From: an uncultured Bacilli bacterium
GTDB lineage: Bacteria; Bacillota_I; Bacilli_A; RF39; UBA660
DNA length: 38,427 bases
Assembly: GCA_947627835.1 (NCBI GenBank)
Contig: CANQXM010000001.1
Span: forward strand, 1-38,427
Direction of reading: 5' to 3'
The notes under the pieces were generated by a model, which made no database searches, had not been told where the DNA came from, and saw nothing but the letters and a program-made list of their open reading frames with translations. The position numbers and the translations under genes were made by a program. Shown in pieces: positions 24,286 through 32,372 of this stretch (its first letter is position 1; every line of letters begins with the position of its first letter).

Positions 24286-24715
24286 AATTATCTGTGTTGG
24301 GAAAATCAAAGAACCCTATTTAAAAGAACTCATTGAAGATTATCAAAAACGCATCGAAAAATATCACAAAATCAAAATTATTGAAGTAAAAGATGATCCA
24401 ATAGAAAAACAAGAGAAAGAAAGCTTGTTAAAAGTAATCGATCAAAACGACTACCTGATTACATTAGAAATTACCGGCAAGACCTACACCAGTCCCGCCT
24501 TTGCCACACACTTAGATCAGCTATTCATAACCCATAGCACCATCACCTTTATTATTGGTGGCTCAAATGGTTTAGCAAAAGAAATTAGAGATTTAAAAAA
24601 TGAAGATATTTCATTTTCAAACTTTACCTTTCCACATGGATTATTTCGTGGAATCTTATTAGAACAAATCTATCGCGCATTTAAAATTATCAATCATGAA
24701 AATTACCATAAGTAA
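24278..24715 (+). CDS. rlmH: 23S rRNA pseudouridine-1915 N3-methyltransferase
   Basis: RlmH methylates pseudouridine 1915 in 23S rRNA on assembled ribosomes. The 145-residue product is a little shorter than the usual 155-159. It has the SPOUT knot IIGGSNGLAKEI and the C-terminal FPHGLFRGILLEQIYRAFKI and YHK ending. Relatives usually have FPHQLMR, so Gly-Leu-Phe replaces Gln-Leu-Met; the adjacent RGILLEQ also departs from RVILLEQ. It overlaps walJ by eight bases and is followed by ung after 12 bases with an AAGGAGGT site. Confidence 0.92.
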   Translation: MIKIICVGKIKEPYLKELIEDYQKRIEKYHKIKIIEVKDDPIEKQEKESLLKVIDQNDYLITLEITGKTYTSPAFATHLDQLFITHSTITFIIGGSNGLAKEIRDLKNEDISFSNFTFPHGLFRGILLEQIYRAFKIINHENYHK

Positions 24716-24727
24716 GGAGGTACCAAA

Positions 24728-25405
24728 ATGATTGGAAATGATTGGGATGAAAAACTAAATATTATTTGGGAAAGCAAAGGCTTTCAGAAATTCTGGCAAA
24801 TTGTCGAACAAGAATATCAAACCAAAACGATTTTTCCACCGAAAAATTATATTTTCAATGCCTTAAAATTAACTCCTTATAAAGATGTAAAAGTGGTAAT
24901 TGTCGGACAAGATCCTTATCATGGTGAAAAAGAAGCACATGGTTTGTCCTTTTCGGTTCAAGAAGGAATTAAAGTACCCCCTTCTTTACAAAACATATAT
25001 AAAGAACTAGAAAGCGACTTAAACATACCAAGAAGAAATAGTGGAGATTTAACCGGATGGGCAAAACAAGGAGTTCTCCTTTTAAACGCCGTTTTAACCG
25101 TTGTTAAAGATACACCGGCTTCTCACCGGAATTTAGGTTGGGAGCGTCTTACTGATTACATCATCAAACTTCTAAATGAAAAAGAAGAACCCATCGTCTT
25201 CATCTTATGGGGAAACTTTGCCAAAGCCAAAAAGTCCCTGATTACCAATCCCAAACATCTCATCATCACGAGCGCTCATCCTAGTCCATTTTCAGCAAAC
25301 TATGGTTTTTTTGGTAGTAAACCTTTTTCGAAAACCAATGAATTTCTAGTGCAAAATCATCAAACACCTATTGATTGGGATTTAAACAAACAAGACCAAA
25401 AATAA
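24728..25405 (+). CDS. ung: Uracil-DNA glycosylase, family 1
   Basis: Ung removes uracil from DNA. The 225-residue protein has the water-activating loop GQDPYHG (60-66, Asp62), the uracil-binding stretch LLNAVLTV, and the DNA-intercalation loop HPSPFSANYGFFGS near the end, as in family 1 enzymes. Length is usual. The ribosome site AAGGAGGT is strong. It is the last gene of the rplI-dnaB-M23-walJ-rlmH-ung run and ends at a bidirectional terminator shared with the convergent lemA. Confidence 0.95.
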   Translation: MIGNDWDEKLNIIWESKGFQKFWQIVEQEYQTKTIFPPKNYIFNALKLTPYKDVKVVIVGQDPYHGEKEAHGLSFSVQEGIKVPPSLQNIYKELESDLNIPRRNSGDLTGWAKQGVLLLNAVLTVVKDTPASHRNLGWERLTDYIIKLLNEKEEPIVFILWGNFAKAKKSLITNPKHLIITSAHPSPFSANYGFFGSKPFSKTNEFLVQNHQTPIDWDLNKQDQK

Positions 25406-25427
25406 AAAGCCACACGGCTTTTTTTAT
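25405..25427. terminator. Bidirectional terminator between ung and lemA
   Basis: AAAAGCC (25405-25411), loop ACAC, GGCTTTT (25416-25422), with T on one side and A on the other, suited to both convergent genes. Confidence 0.85.
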
Positions 25428-25969
25428 AACTTAAAATCGAGAATATCATCATCTTGCATATCCTTCTTATCAAAAAAAGGTAATATCTTAAAATGATGAA
25501 TCTTGCTAATTAAATTAGATGGAAACTTGCGAATTAAATCATTTAAAACGGAAGTATACCGATTATAATAAGCAATCGAAGCGGTCATTTTTTCATCCGT
25601 ATTTTTAATTTCACTAATAATTTCTTTGACTTCGGCATTCTTTTGTAACTCCGGATAATCATTTCGTAAATTATAAATAATTCCAATTGCTTCTTTTAAC
25701 TTTCGGTCCATATCAAAATTACTAATAGCTTCATTTTTTAAATTCACATATTCTTTAAAATAATCTTTCTTTTCTTTTAAATTTGATTTTGCAAGATTAC
25801 TCATTCGAACAATGATATCATACCGTTTGCGTAAAGTTTCATCAATAATTCCTTCTGCTTGTTCAATCCGGTTTTTAGCATCTTGCAAGCGATTATAATA
25901 AATTACATAAATCATACCCAGTATAGAACCCAGAAAAAGAAGAATTAAAAATGCATAAAAAAGTTGCAT
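25424..25969 (-). CDS. LemA-family membrane protein
   Basis: The 181-residue protein has one N-terminal membrane helix (about residues 3-25, YAFLILLFLGSILGMIYVIY), then a mostly helical soluble part. This has RLQDAKNRIEQAEGIIDETLRKRYDIIVRM, typical of LemA, and the C-terminal YNRYTSVLNDLIRKFPSNLI. LemA proteins have an N-out membrane segment and unknown function. Relatives have NxxV-polar residues near the helix where this one has YYNRLQDAKNR. Transcribed alone, convergent with ung and divergent from the next hydrolase. Confidence 0.85.
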   Translation of the reverse strand: MQLFYAFLILLFLGSILGMIYVIYYNRLQDAKNRIEQAEGIIDETLRKRYDIIVRMSNLAKSNLKEKKDYFKEYVNLKNEAISNFDMDRKLKEAIGIIYNLRNDYPELQKNAEVKEIISEIKNTDEKMTASIAYYNRYTSVLNDLIRKFPSNLISKIHHFKILPFFDKKDMQDDDILDFKL

Positions 25970-25993
25970 GAAATCACATCCTTACTGTAAACC

Positions 25994-26002
25994 ATTGTAT
26001 CA
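25994..26002 (-). promoter_or_regulatory. Extended -10 promoter for lemA
   Basis: On the minus strand TGATACAAT lies about 25 bases before the lemA start at 25969, with TTATCA 17 bases upstream of the -10 hexamer as a weak -35. Confidence 0.5.
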
Positions 26003-26042
26003 TAAAAAGTGAAATATGATAAGATAATAAAAGGTGATACCC

Positions 26043-26540
26043 ATGAAAATAGAAACTTGTAAAGTAGGATACTTAAAAACTAATTGCTACATTGTAACCA
26101 AAAATAATCAAACCATTATTATTGATCCCGGTGCTGAACCAGATAAAATCATCAAACATTGTGAAGGAAAAAACGTAGTAGGTATTTTAGTAACCCATCA
26201 TCATTTTGATCACATTGGAGCACTTCCTGAACTAGAAAGTAGATATCAAGTAAAACACAATACACCCATCAAAGGCTTTTCTTACAAAACGATTCAGACA
26301 CCCGGGCATTTAGATGACTCGCTAAGTTTTTACTTTCCAGAAGAAAACATTTTATTTTCAGGAGATTTCATTTTCTATCATACCATTGGACGTTGTGACT
26401 TACCTGGAAGCGACTACAAAAAAATGCAAGAAAGCATTCAAAAAATGATCCATTATCCAAAAGACATGAAAATTTATCCCGGTCATGGCAAAGAAACAAA
26501 CTTAAAAGAAGAACTCCCTTATTTAAAAGAATACATTTAG
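26043..26540 (+). CDS. Metallo-beta-lactamase-fold hydrolase (glyoxalase II-like)
   Basis: The 165-residue protein has the metal motif THHHFDH (51-57; His52, His54, Asp56, His57), the downstream His in TPGHLDDS, the Asp in LFSGDFIF, and the last His in YPGHGKETN. This order is that of the small glyoxalase II-like/YqgX group. Relatives hydrolyse thioesters, but the physiological substrate is not shown. ATG 26043 has AAAGGTGA upstream; an ATG-like start nine bases earlier would overlap that site. It stands alone between divergent lemA and the flavoprotein gene. Confidence 0.88.
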   Translation: MKIETCKVGYLKTNCYIVTKNNQTIIIDPGAEPDKIIKHCEGKNVVGILVTHHHFDHIGALPELESRYQVKHNTPIKGFSYKTIQTPGHLDDSLSFYFPEENILFSGDFIFYHTIGRCDLPGSDYKKMQESIQKMIHYPKDMKIYPGHGKETNLKEELPYLKEYI

Positions 26541-26603
26541 AAAGAAATGCTTTCATAAAACGCACGTTTTTGATAGAATAATAGTGTTTTAGGGATGATA
26601 AAT

Positions 26604-28004
26604 ATGTATGATGTAATAATTATTGGAGCTGGTCCAGCCGGATTATTTGCTGCTTATGAATTAATAGAAAAAAAGAAAGACTTAAAAATACTATTATTAG
26701 AAAAAGGAAGGTTTGCTAATCAAAGAGTATGTCCGATGACTAAGACAGGGCATTGTGCAAATTGTAATCCTTGTGCGATTCTTTCCGGCTTTGGTGGAGC
26801 AGGAACTTTTTCCGATGGAAAATTAAACTTTATTCCCAAATTAGGAAAATCAGATTTATTTAAATATATGGACCAAAGTGCTGCTTATAAACTCATCGAT
26901 GATACCGAAGAAATCTTTAATCGCTTTCATATGGATTCACAAGTATATCCAACGAACATGGAAGAAGCAAATGAATTAAAAGAAAAAATTGCTCGTGTAG
27001 GTGCTAGTTTACTAATTATTAAACAAAAACATCTTGGAAGTGATCACTTGCCAAAATATATTAAGGATATTACAGATTACTTAAAAGAAAAAAAGGTAGA
27101 ACTATTAGATAGCGCAAATGTAATCGATATTAATGAAAAGAACAATACCTATGAAGTTACGTATCAAACCAAAGAGAAAACCATTACCAAAACTGGAAAA
27201 TACGTCATCGTTGCTCCAGGAAGAACCGGTGCCAAATGGATAGAAGAACTGGCAAACAAATACCAAATCCCCTATACATCACAAAGTATTGAAATTGGAG
27301 TTCGCATTGAAGTTAGAAAAGAGATCCTTGCACCCATCACCAATGTAATTTATGATCCGACCATCTTTATTAAAACCGATACCTATGGCGATGAAATTCG
27401 TACCTTTTGTACCAATCCAGGTGGCTTTGTAGCAAAAGAAAACTATAACGGTTATATCTGTGTAAACGGTCATGCCTTAAAAGATATAAAATCAAATAAT
27501 TCCAATTTTGCCTTTATTTCTAAAGTAAGCTTAACGGAACCCGTAACCAACACCCGTGCATATGGAGAATCCATTGCCAAAATAGCCAATACATTGGGAG
27601 CTGGAAAGCCAATTATTCAAACCCTTCATGACTTGCGAGCAGGAAGAAGAAGTACCATGCAACGAATTCAAAAAGGCTTTATAGAACCAACCCTAAAAGA
27701 TGTAGTAGCAGGAGACCTAGCCTTAGTTTTACCACATCGTATTATCAAAAATATCATAGAAGGATTAGATACATTAGACAAAATTATCCCTGGAGTAAGT
27801 AATGGAGAAACCTTATTATATGGTCCTGAAATTAAATTTTTTAGTAATGAAATTGAAACCGATAATCATATGAAGCTATCCAATCATAACATTTACTTTA
27901 TTGGGGATGGTTCTGGAAAAGCAGGAAATATTGTCACTGCAGCTGCAACCGGGCTCATTGCAGCAAGGGATATCCTAGAAAACCAAAAAGAAAAGGGTTG
28001 CTAA
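26604..28004 (+). CDS. FAD-dependent dehydrogenase, COG2509 family
   Basis: The 466-residue protein starts with the dinucleotide-binding GAGPAG (8-13) and the acidic end of strand two (LLLEKG). A four-cysteine block follows, C43-x7-C51-x2-C54-x2-C57, running into SGFGGAGTFSDGKL. Further FAD contacts are APGRTGAKW and the C-terminal FIGDGSGKAGNIVTAAATGL. The layout fits COG2509, FAD-dependent dehydrogenases of unknown substrate. The cysteines could hold a metal or Fe-S cluster. ATG 26604 is chosen over 26595 because AGGG lies nine bases upstream. A terminator shared with gerQ follows. Confidence 0.85.
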   Translation: MYDVIIIGAGPAGLFAAYELIEKKKDLKILLLEKGRFANQRVCPMTKTGHCANCNPCAILSGFGGAGTFSDGKLNFIPKLGKSDLFKYMDQSAAYKLIDDTEEIFNRFHMDSQVYPTNMEEANELKEKIARVGASLLIIKQKHLGSDHLPKYIKDITDYLKEKKVELLDSANVIDINEKNNTYEVTYQTKEKTITKTGKYVIVAPGRTGAKWIEELANKYQIPYTSQSIEIGVRIEVRKEILAPITNVIYDPTIFIKTDTYGDEIRTFCTNPGGFVAKENYNGYICVNGHALKDIKSNNSNFAFISKVSLTEPVTNTRAYGESIAKIANTLGAGKPIIQTLHDLRAGRRSTMQRIQKGFIEPTLKDVVAGDLALVLPHRIIKNIIEGLDTLDKIIPGVSNGETLLYGPEIKFFSNEIETDNHMKLSNHNIYFIGDGSGKAGNIVTAAATGLIAARDILENQKEKGC

Positions 28005-28018
28005 TCAAGCAACCTTTT
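27992..28018. terminator. Bidirectional terminator between flavoprotein gene and gerQ
   Basis: GGTTGC (27996-28001) pairs with GCAACC (28009-28014), extended by AAAG/TTTT on the outside through one G-T pair. Both genes point at it. Confidence 0.8.
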
Positions 28019-28024
28019 AAAATA

Positions 28025-28387
28025 CTAATCAAACGTATCAGAATAATCAGTATTATAATTTATCTTTTCTTCAAATTCGACATAATTTAAATAAATCATT
28101 CGAATTAAAAACCAATTGCCACTACTTGGATCACTTAAAATCAAATGATCCCGTCCTGCTTCCTCAATAATTCCATCATAAACTTTATCTCGCCATTCAT
28201 TCGAATCTGGATACGAAACATATGCCTTTACTTTTTTTCCTTTATTAAGACGTAAAATATTCTCAATCAAACTTTGCTCTAAGGAAAGCTGGGTTTGATA
28301 ACTAAGATTCCCAGGGGGAGTAATATTGTTATTAGTACTTCCAGTTAATCCCGGAAACGTTGGATTTTGATAAAAACTACCGTTCAA
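28025..28387 (-). CDS. gerQ: GerQ-like spore-coat protein homologue
   Basis: The 120-residue protein has a Pro/Asn/Gly-rich N-terminal third, then the GerQ core: SLIENILRLNKGKKVKAYVSY, KVYDGIIEEAGRDHLILSDP, and NWFLIRMIYLNYVEFEEKI. Bacillus GerQ is a coat protein needed for SwrA-independent CwlJ localisation and spore germination, and it is cross-linked by transglutaminase through N-terminal lysines. Here the first lysine comes only at about residue 49, so that cross-linking is unlikely. The gene is on its own and convergent to the flavoprotein gene. Its presence hints at spore-forming ancestry, but no other sporulation gene except parB/whiA/yitT types is seen. Confidence 0.8.
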   Translation of the reverse strand: MNGSFYQNPTFPGLTGSTNNNITPPGNLSYQTQLSLEQSLIENILRLNKGKKVKAYVSYPDSNEWRDKVYDGIIEEAGRDHLILSDPSSGNWFLIRMIYLNYVEFEEKINYNTDYSDTFD

Positions 28388-28435
28388 AATGATTCACCTC
28401 TTTAAAATATATACAGCATTCCCTTTTTTATGCAA

Positions 28436-28464
28436 TTGATTTTAAAAAAAACGTACAGTATAAT
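28436..28464 (+). promoter_or_regulatory. Promoter for second yitT gene
   Basis: TTGATT (28436-28441), 17 bases, TATAAT (28459-28464), 20 bases before the ATG at 28484. Confidence 0.75.
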
Positions 28465-28483
28465 GAAAGAATAAGGTGATTAT

Positions 28484-29389
28484 ATGGACTTTATGGATAT
28501 CAAAAAAATCAGCGAGTTAGTAAATCGTAAAAATTTTCTAATTCGTTTCGTAGGTCTTTTACTTGGAGTCACCCTACTAGCATTAGTTTATAATTTATTT
28601 TTACTACCCAATCAATTAGTAACGGGAGGTACAAGTGGTCTTGCCATTATTTTTCATGAATTAACCGGATTAAATCCTCAAATATTTCTTTATGCTTCCA
28701 GTCTACTTCTTCTCTTAGTAAGTTACATTTTTTTAGGAAAATCAGAAACCATGACGACCTTTATTGGTAGTTTACTTTACCCAATGATGGTATCTGCAAC
28801 CGTTCCCTTAGCAGAATATCTAAAATTGTATTTAAACTTTGATAGTTTCTTAGTATTAGTACTCATCACCGGACTATTATATGGAGTAGCAAATGGCATT
28901 ATTTACAAAGCTGGATTCACCACCGGAGGTAGCGATATACTCATGAAAATTGTAAATAAATATGCTAGAGTTCCCGAAGGAAGAAGTATGCTATACATTA
29001 ATTCCATTATTATCTTAGTGGGTGCTTTTACATTTGGAATTAATAAAATGATTTACTCCATTATCATTGTTGTACTAAATAGCTTATTAATCGATCGAAT
29101 TCTAATTGGTATATCAAGTAGTAAACTTTTCTTTATCTATACGAAAGAAACCGAAGCCATTCGAGAATTTATTATCAAAGACTTCAAAAGTGGTGTTACC
29201 ATGCTAGATACCAAAGGGGGATACCGGGAAGAACATGGCTATCTTCTCATGTGTGTCGTTCCTACGCACGATTACTACTATTTTAAAGAATCCGTGTTAG
29301 CAATTGATAAAGATGCCTTTTTTGTAATTAACGATTGCTATGAAGTTCGTGGAGGAGTCAAAAGGACAAATTTACCATTTAATTCCTAA
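28484..29389 (+). CDS. YitT-family membrane protein, second copy
   Basis: The 301-residue product has the same plan as the gene at 7968. The conserved FLLPNQLVTGGTSGLAIIFH and AGFTTGGSDILMKIV loops sit among five to six membrane helices, followed by the cytoplasmic DUF2179 domain (about 215-290; SGVTMLDTKGGY, DAFFVINDCYEV). The two copies share only the family signature and differ elsewhere, so they are old paralogues, not a recent duplication. It has its own near-consensus promoter and an AGGTGAT ribosome site. ftsE follows after 39 bases with a separate -10. Confidence 0.88.
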   Translation: MDFMDIKKISELVNRKNFLIRFVGLLLGVTLLALVYNLFLLPNQLVTGGTSGLAIIFHELTGLNPQIFLYASSLLLLLVSYIFLGKSETMTTFIGSLLYPMMVSATVPLAEYLKLYLNFDSFLVLVLITGLLYGVANGIIYKAGFTTGGSDILMKIVNKYARVPEGRSMLYINSIIILVGAFTFGINKMIYSIIIVVLNSLLIDRILIGISSSKLFFIYTKETEAIREFIIKDFKSGVTMLDTKGGYREEHGYLLMCVVPTHDYYYFKESVLAIDKDAFFVINDCYEVRGGVKRTNLPFNS

Positions 29390-29397
29390 GTGTTATT

Positions 29398-29406
29398 TGC
29401 TATAAT
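29398..29406 (+). promoter_or_regulatory. Extended -10 promoter for ftsEX
   Basis: TGCTATAAT lies 22 bases before the ftsE ATG (29429), immediately after the yitT stop. The -35 region is poor, as is common for extended -10 promoters. Confidence 0.6.
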
Positions 29407-29428
29407 GAAAATAGTACGAGGTGGTAAA

Positions 29429-30142
29429 ATGAAGCTCATTCAAGTAAGCAATTGCTATAAAGTATACAAAAATGGAACTACTGCAATTGCGGATTTAAAT
29501 GTAACCATCGATAAAGGAGAATTCGTCTTTGTAATTGGATCAACCGGAAGTGGAAAATCTACATTTATAAAAATGCTTTATCGAGAAGAAAAACCTACCA
29601 AAGGGGATGTCATCGTCGGAGGAATTAATGTAGCAAGACTTAGAAATTCCAAAGTATATAAATTGCGTCGGAAATTAGGAGTTGTTTTCCAAGATTTCAA
29701 ATTACTTCCGAAATTAACCGTTTATGAAAATGTTGCGTTTGCTCTAGAATCATTAGGAATGGAAGCCAAAGAAATTCGTCCGCGCGTTTTAAAAGCCATT
29801 GAAAATGTTGGTTTAAAAGAAAAAACAAGAAACTTTCCAAATCAACTATCAGGAGGAGAACAACAACGTGTTGCCATCGCAAGAGCCATCGTAAATAATC
29901 CAAAACTACTAATTTGTGATGAACCAACTGGAAACCTAGACCCAGACACTTCAAAAGAAATTATGAAAATCTTAGAAAAAATTAATCAAGAACTTGGAAC
30001 AACCATTATTATGGCAACCCACGATAAAGAGATTGTTAATCGCATGAAAAAAAGAGTAATTGTCTTTGAAAATGGCGTATTAGCAGCGGATCATTTGAAA
30101 GGAAGTTATAAAGCTCATGAAAGCATTAAGAATTCTAAGTAG
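29429..30142 (+). CDS. ftsE: Cell-division ABC transporter ATPase FtsE
   Basis: FtsE with FtsX switches on extracellular peptidoglycan hydrolases at division or elongation. The 237-residue protein has Walker A GSTGSGKST (37-45), Q-loop VFQDFKLLP, the ABC signature LSGGEQQRVAIARAI, Walker B LLICDEPTGNLDP and switch His ATHDKEI. Start 29429 follows ACGAGGTGG; an in-frame ATG 39 bases earlier lies upstream of that site. ftsX begins inside its last 26 bases. Confidence 0.93.
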   Translation: MKLIQVSNCYKVYKNGTTAIADLNVTIDKGEFVFVIGSTGSGKSTFIKMLYREEKPTKGDVIVGGINVARLRNSKVYKLRRKLGVVFQDFKLLPKLTVYENVAFALESLGMEAKEIRPRVLKAIENVGLKEKTRNFPNQLSGGEQQRVAIARAIVNNPKLLICDEPTGNLDPDTSKEIMKILEKINQELGTTIIMATHDKEIVNRMKKRVIVFENGVLAADHLKGSYKAHESIKNSK

Positions 30143-31010
30143 AAGCATTCGAGATTCCATAAAAAGTGTTGGAAGAAACTTTAGCTTAAGCATTGCAGCA
30201 GTAACCTGTTCAACCATTACCTTAATTTTGGTAGCAGTTGCTTTTATCCTCTCCTATAATGTTCGAGAAATTACCAATAATCTAGAAAGAGAATTAACCG
30301 TAGTAGCATATATTAAACAAGATGCCACAGAAGAAAATAGAAAAAAGATTGAAACCGATTTAAATCGATTAGATATGATAGATAGCTACATTTTTAAAAG
30401 TAAAGAAGAATGGCTATTAGAAATGAAAGAAGAATCTGAAACATTAAGTACAACCCTAGATTACCTAGATAATAATCCCTTGTTAGATTCTTACGTAATC
30501 AAAGTAAAAAAAGTTGAAAACTTAAAAGAAATTACAGAAAAAATGCGAGAATACGAATGTGTTTCTTCTGCAGAATATGGAGAAGGAATGGTTGAAAACA
30601 TTGTAGGAGCCTTTGACATTATTAGTAAAGGAACTCTTGTCATTGTTATCGCTTTAATTTTAGTAACCGCTTTCTTAATTAGCAATACCATTAAATTAAC
30701 GATTTTCTCTAGAAAAAATGAAATTGAAATCATGCGTTTAGTAGGAGCTAGTAATATTGCAATCAAACTTCCATTTATCTTTGAAGGATTTATTCTTGGA
30801 ATCATTGGAAGTATTATCCCAGTAATTACAACAATCTATGGTTACAATTTACTATATGATCGCTTAGACGGTCATTTATACATGAATTTAATTACATTAG
30901 TAAAACCATTTAACTTTGTCTTCTACATTGCTCTAATTCTTCTAGCAATTGGTGCTGTTGTTGGAATGTTTGGTAGCTATCGTGCTGTAAGGAAGCATTT
31001 AAAAATATGA
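30117..31010 (+). CDS. ftsX: Cell-division permease-like protein FtsX
   Basis: The 297-residue membrane protein has TM1 (about 25-47), an extracytoplasmic domain (about 48-170) and three C-terminal helices, the FtsX topology. RKNEIEIMRLVGASNIAIKLPFIFEG is the classic coupling loop between TM2 and TM3. It transmits FtsE ATP hydrolysis to a wall hydrolase outside the cell. It overlaps ftsE by 26 bases and its TGA stop overlaps the start of an M23 hydrolase gene, so the three should form one system. Confidence 0.92.
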   Translation: MKALRILSRSIRDSIKSVGRNFSLSIAAVTCSTITLILVAVAFILSYNVREITNNLERELTVVAYIKQDATEENRKKIETDLNRLDMIDSYIFKSKEEWLLEMKEESETLSTTLDYLDNNPLLDSYVIKVKKVENLKEITEKMREYECVSSAEYGEGMVENIVGAFDIISKGTLVIVIALILVTAFLISNTIKLTIFSRKNEIEIMRLVGASNIAIKLPFIFEGFILGIIGSIIPVITTIYGYNLLYDRLDGHLYMNLITLVKPFNFVFYIALILLAIGAVVGMFGSYRAVRKHLKI

Positions 31011-32197
31011 TGAAAAAAACTTTTTGTATTAGTTTAATACTTATAACCTTTATTTCTCTAATGCCACCGGTAAAAGCACTCGAAGATGCCGAAACATTAG
31101 GAGATTTAAGAAGAAACTATGAATCATTATTAGCAAAACAAAGAGAAAATGAAAACAAATCTGAAGCTACCAAAGCAGAAATTGCTAAAAAAGAACAAGA
31201 TATTCAAGATTCTCAAGAAGCCTTAACCCAAGCAGAAAAAGAAGAACAAGAAACGCAAGAAAAAATTGAAGCATCCAACAAACGAATCGAAGAATTAAGT
31301 AAGCAAGCCGAACAAGTATTGCTTTATATGCAACAAATGCAAGGTCAAAATGCTTATGTAACCTATATTAGTGGAGCAAGTAGTATGACCGATTTAATCA
31401 TGCGAATTGCAGCGGTTGAATATACGACAGATAGTATTCAAAAAACCATGGAAGATCTGGAAGCAGAAATTAAACAAAATGAACAATTAAAAATTGAATT
31501 GCAAGAAAAACAAGCAGCCTTAGAAGTACAAATTAAAAATTATCAGGAAGCCGTTAAAAGATTATATTCAAACTTAGAAGAATACGACCAATTTGCTCCA
31601 GATATTAAAAAACAAGTACAAAGTGCGAAAGATGAATACGATGCTTACTTAAAATTATGTCAAAATAAATTAGGAAGTACACAAGATAGTGTTCGTTTAG
31701 TAGATTGTACCAGTGTCCCTGTAAATGGTGGCTGGTTAAAACCTTTAAATAGTGGTGTAATAACAAGTTCGGTTGGTTCTCGTTGGGGATCCTTCCATAA
31801 CGGACTAGACATTGGTGGAAATCCCGAAGGAACCCCAGTTTATGCAGCAGCAGCAGGTCGTGTTTCTGGAAGAATCAACTACAGTAGTTGTGGAGGAAAC
31901 ATGGTCTTCATTCAAGTAACCGTTGGAGGAACAAGATACACAACATACTATTACCACTTACTAACAGTTAAAGTAAATGTGGGAGACATTGTTACACAAG
32001 ATACCATCATCGGTACAGTAGGTGGAGGATCGACTGCATCTTATGATAAATGTACATTTGGAGCTCATCTTCACTATGGAGTAGTTCCAGGGTGGTATAC
32101 CGTAGCTATTCCAAAAGCCGATGTTATGATTCCACCTCCAGGATTCCCAAATACCGAAGGTTGGAGATTCTATTCAAGAACAACTTGGTATGGATAG
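31007..32197 (+). CDS. Secreted coiled-coil M23 peptidase, likely FtsX-activated hydrolase
   Basis: The 396-residue protein has a signal peptide (about 1-24, MMKKTFCISLILITFISL then PPVKA), a long coiled coil rich in Glu, Gln and Ala (about 30-215), and a C-terminal M23 domain (about 240-370) with HNGLD and HLHYG for zinc. This is the EnvC/CwlO/PcsB-type plan, in which the coiled coil is contacted by the FtsX outer domain. The start overlaps the ftsX stop (ATGATGA). Four or more Cys occur in the exported part. It ends at a hairpin terminator. Activity and partner are inferred from architecture and operon. Confidence 0.87.
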   Translation: MMKKTFCISLILITFISLMPPVKALEDAETLGDLRRNYESLLAKQRENENKSEATKAEIAKKEQDIQDSQEALTQAEKEEQETQEKIEASNKRIEELSKQAEQVLLYMQQMQGQNAYVTYISGASSMTDLIMRIAAVEYTTDSIQKTMEDLEAEIKQNEQLKIELQEKQAALEVQIKNYQEAVKRLYSNLEEYDQFAPDIKKQVQSAKDEYDAYLKLCQNKLGSTQDSVRLVDCTSVPVNGGWLKPLNSGVITSSVGSRWGSFHNGLDIGGNPEGTPVYAAAAGRVSGRINYSSCGGNMVFIQVTVGGTRYTTYYYHLLTVKVNVGDIVTQDTIIGTVGGGSTASYDKCTFGAHLHYGVVPGWYTVAIPKADVMIPPPGFPNTEGWRFYSRTTWYG

Positions 32198-32212
32198 TAG
32201 ATTTTAAAAAAT

Positions 32213-32246
32213 AAAAATGTATATCAAATTAGATATACGTTTTTTA
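32213..32246 (+). terminator. Terminator of ftsE-ftsX-hydrolase operon
   Basis: GTATATC (32219-32225), loop AAATTA, GATATAC (32232-32238), lengthened by A/T and G-T pairs, then a run of T. Confidence 0.8.
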
Positions 32247-32271
32247 TTGAAAAGAAATCGTTTTTCAAAAG

Positions 32272-32300
32272 TTGATTTTTAAAAAAGCGTAATATATAAT
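32272..32300 (+). promoter_or_regulatory. Promoter for whiA
   Basis: TTGATT (32272-32277), 17 bases, TATAAT (32295-32300). The 72-base leader to the ATG at 32373 has no strong secondary structure that I can see. Confidence 0.75.
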
Positions 32301-32372
32301 CTCTAATAGAGGAAACCAAAGGTCGTTAAATATTTCTTGTACCATTAAATAAAGAGCAAGAGAGGTGATACC

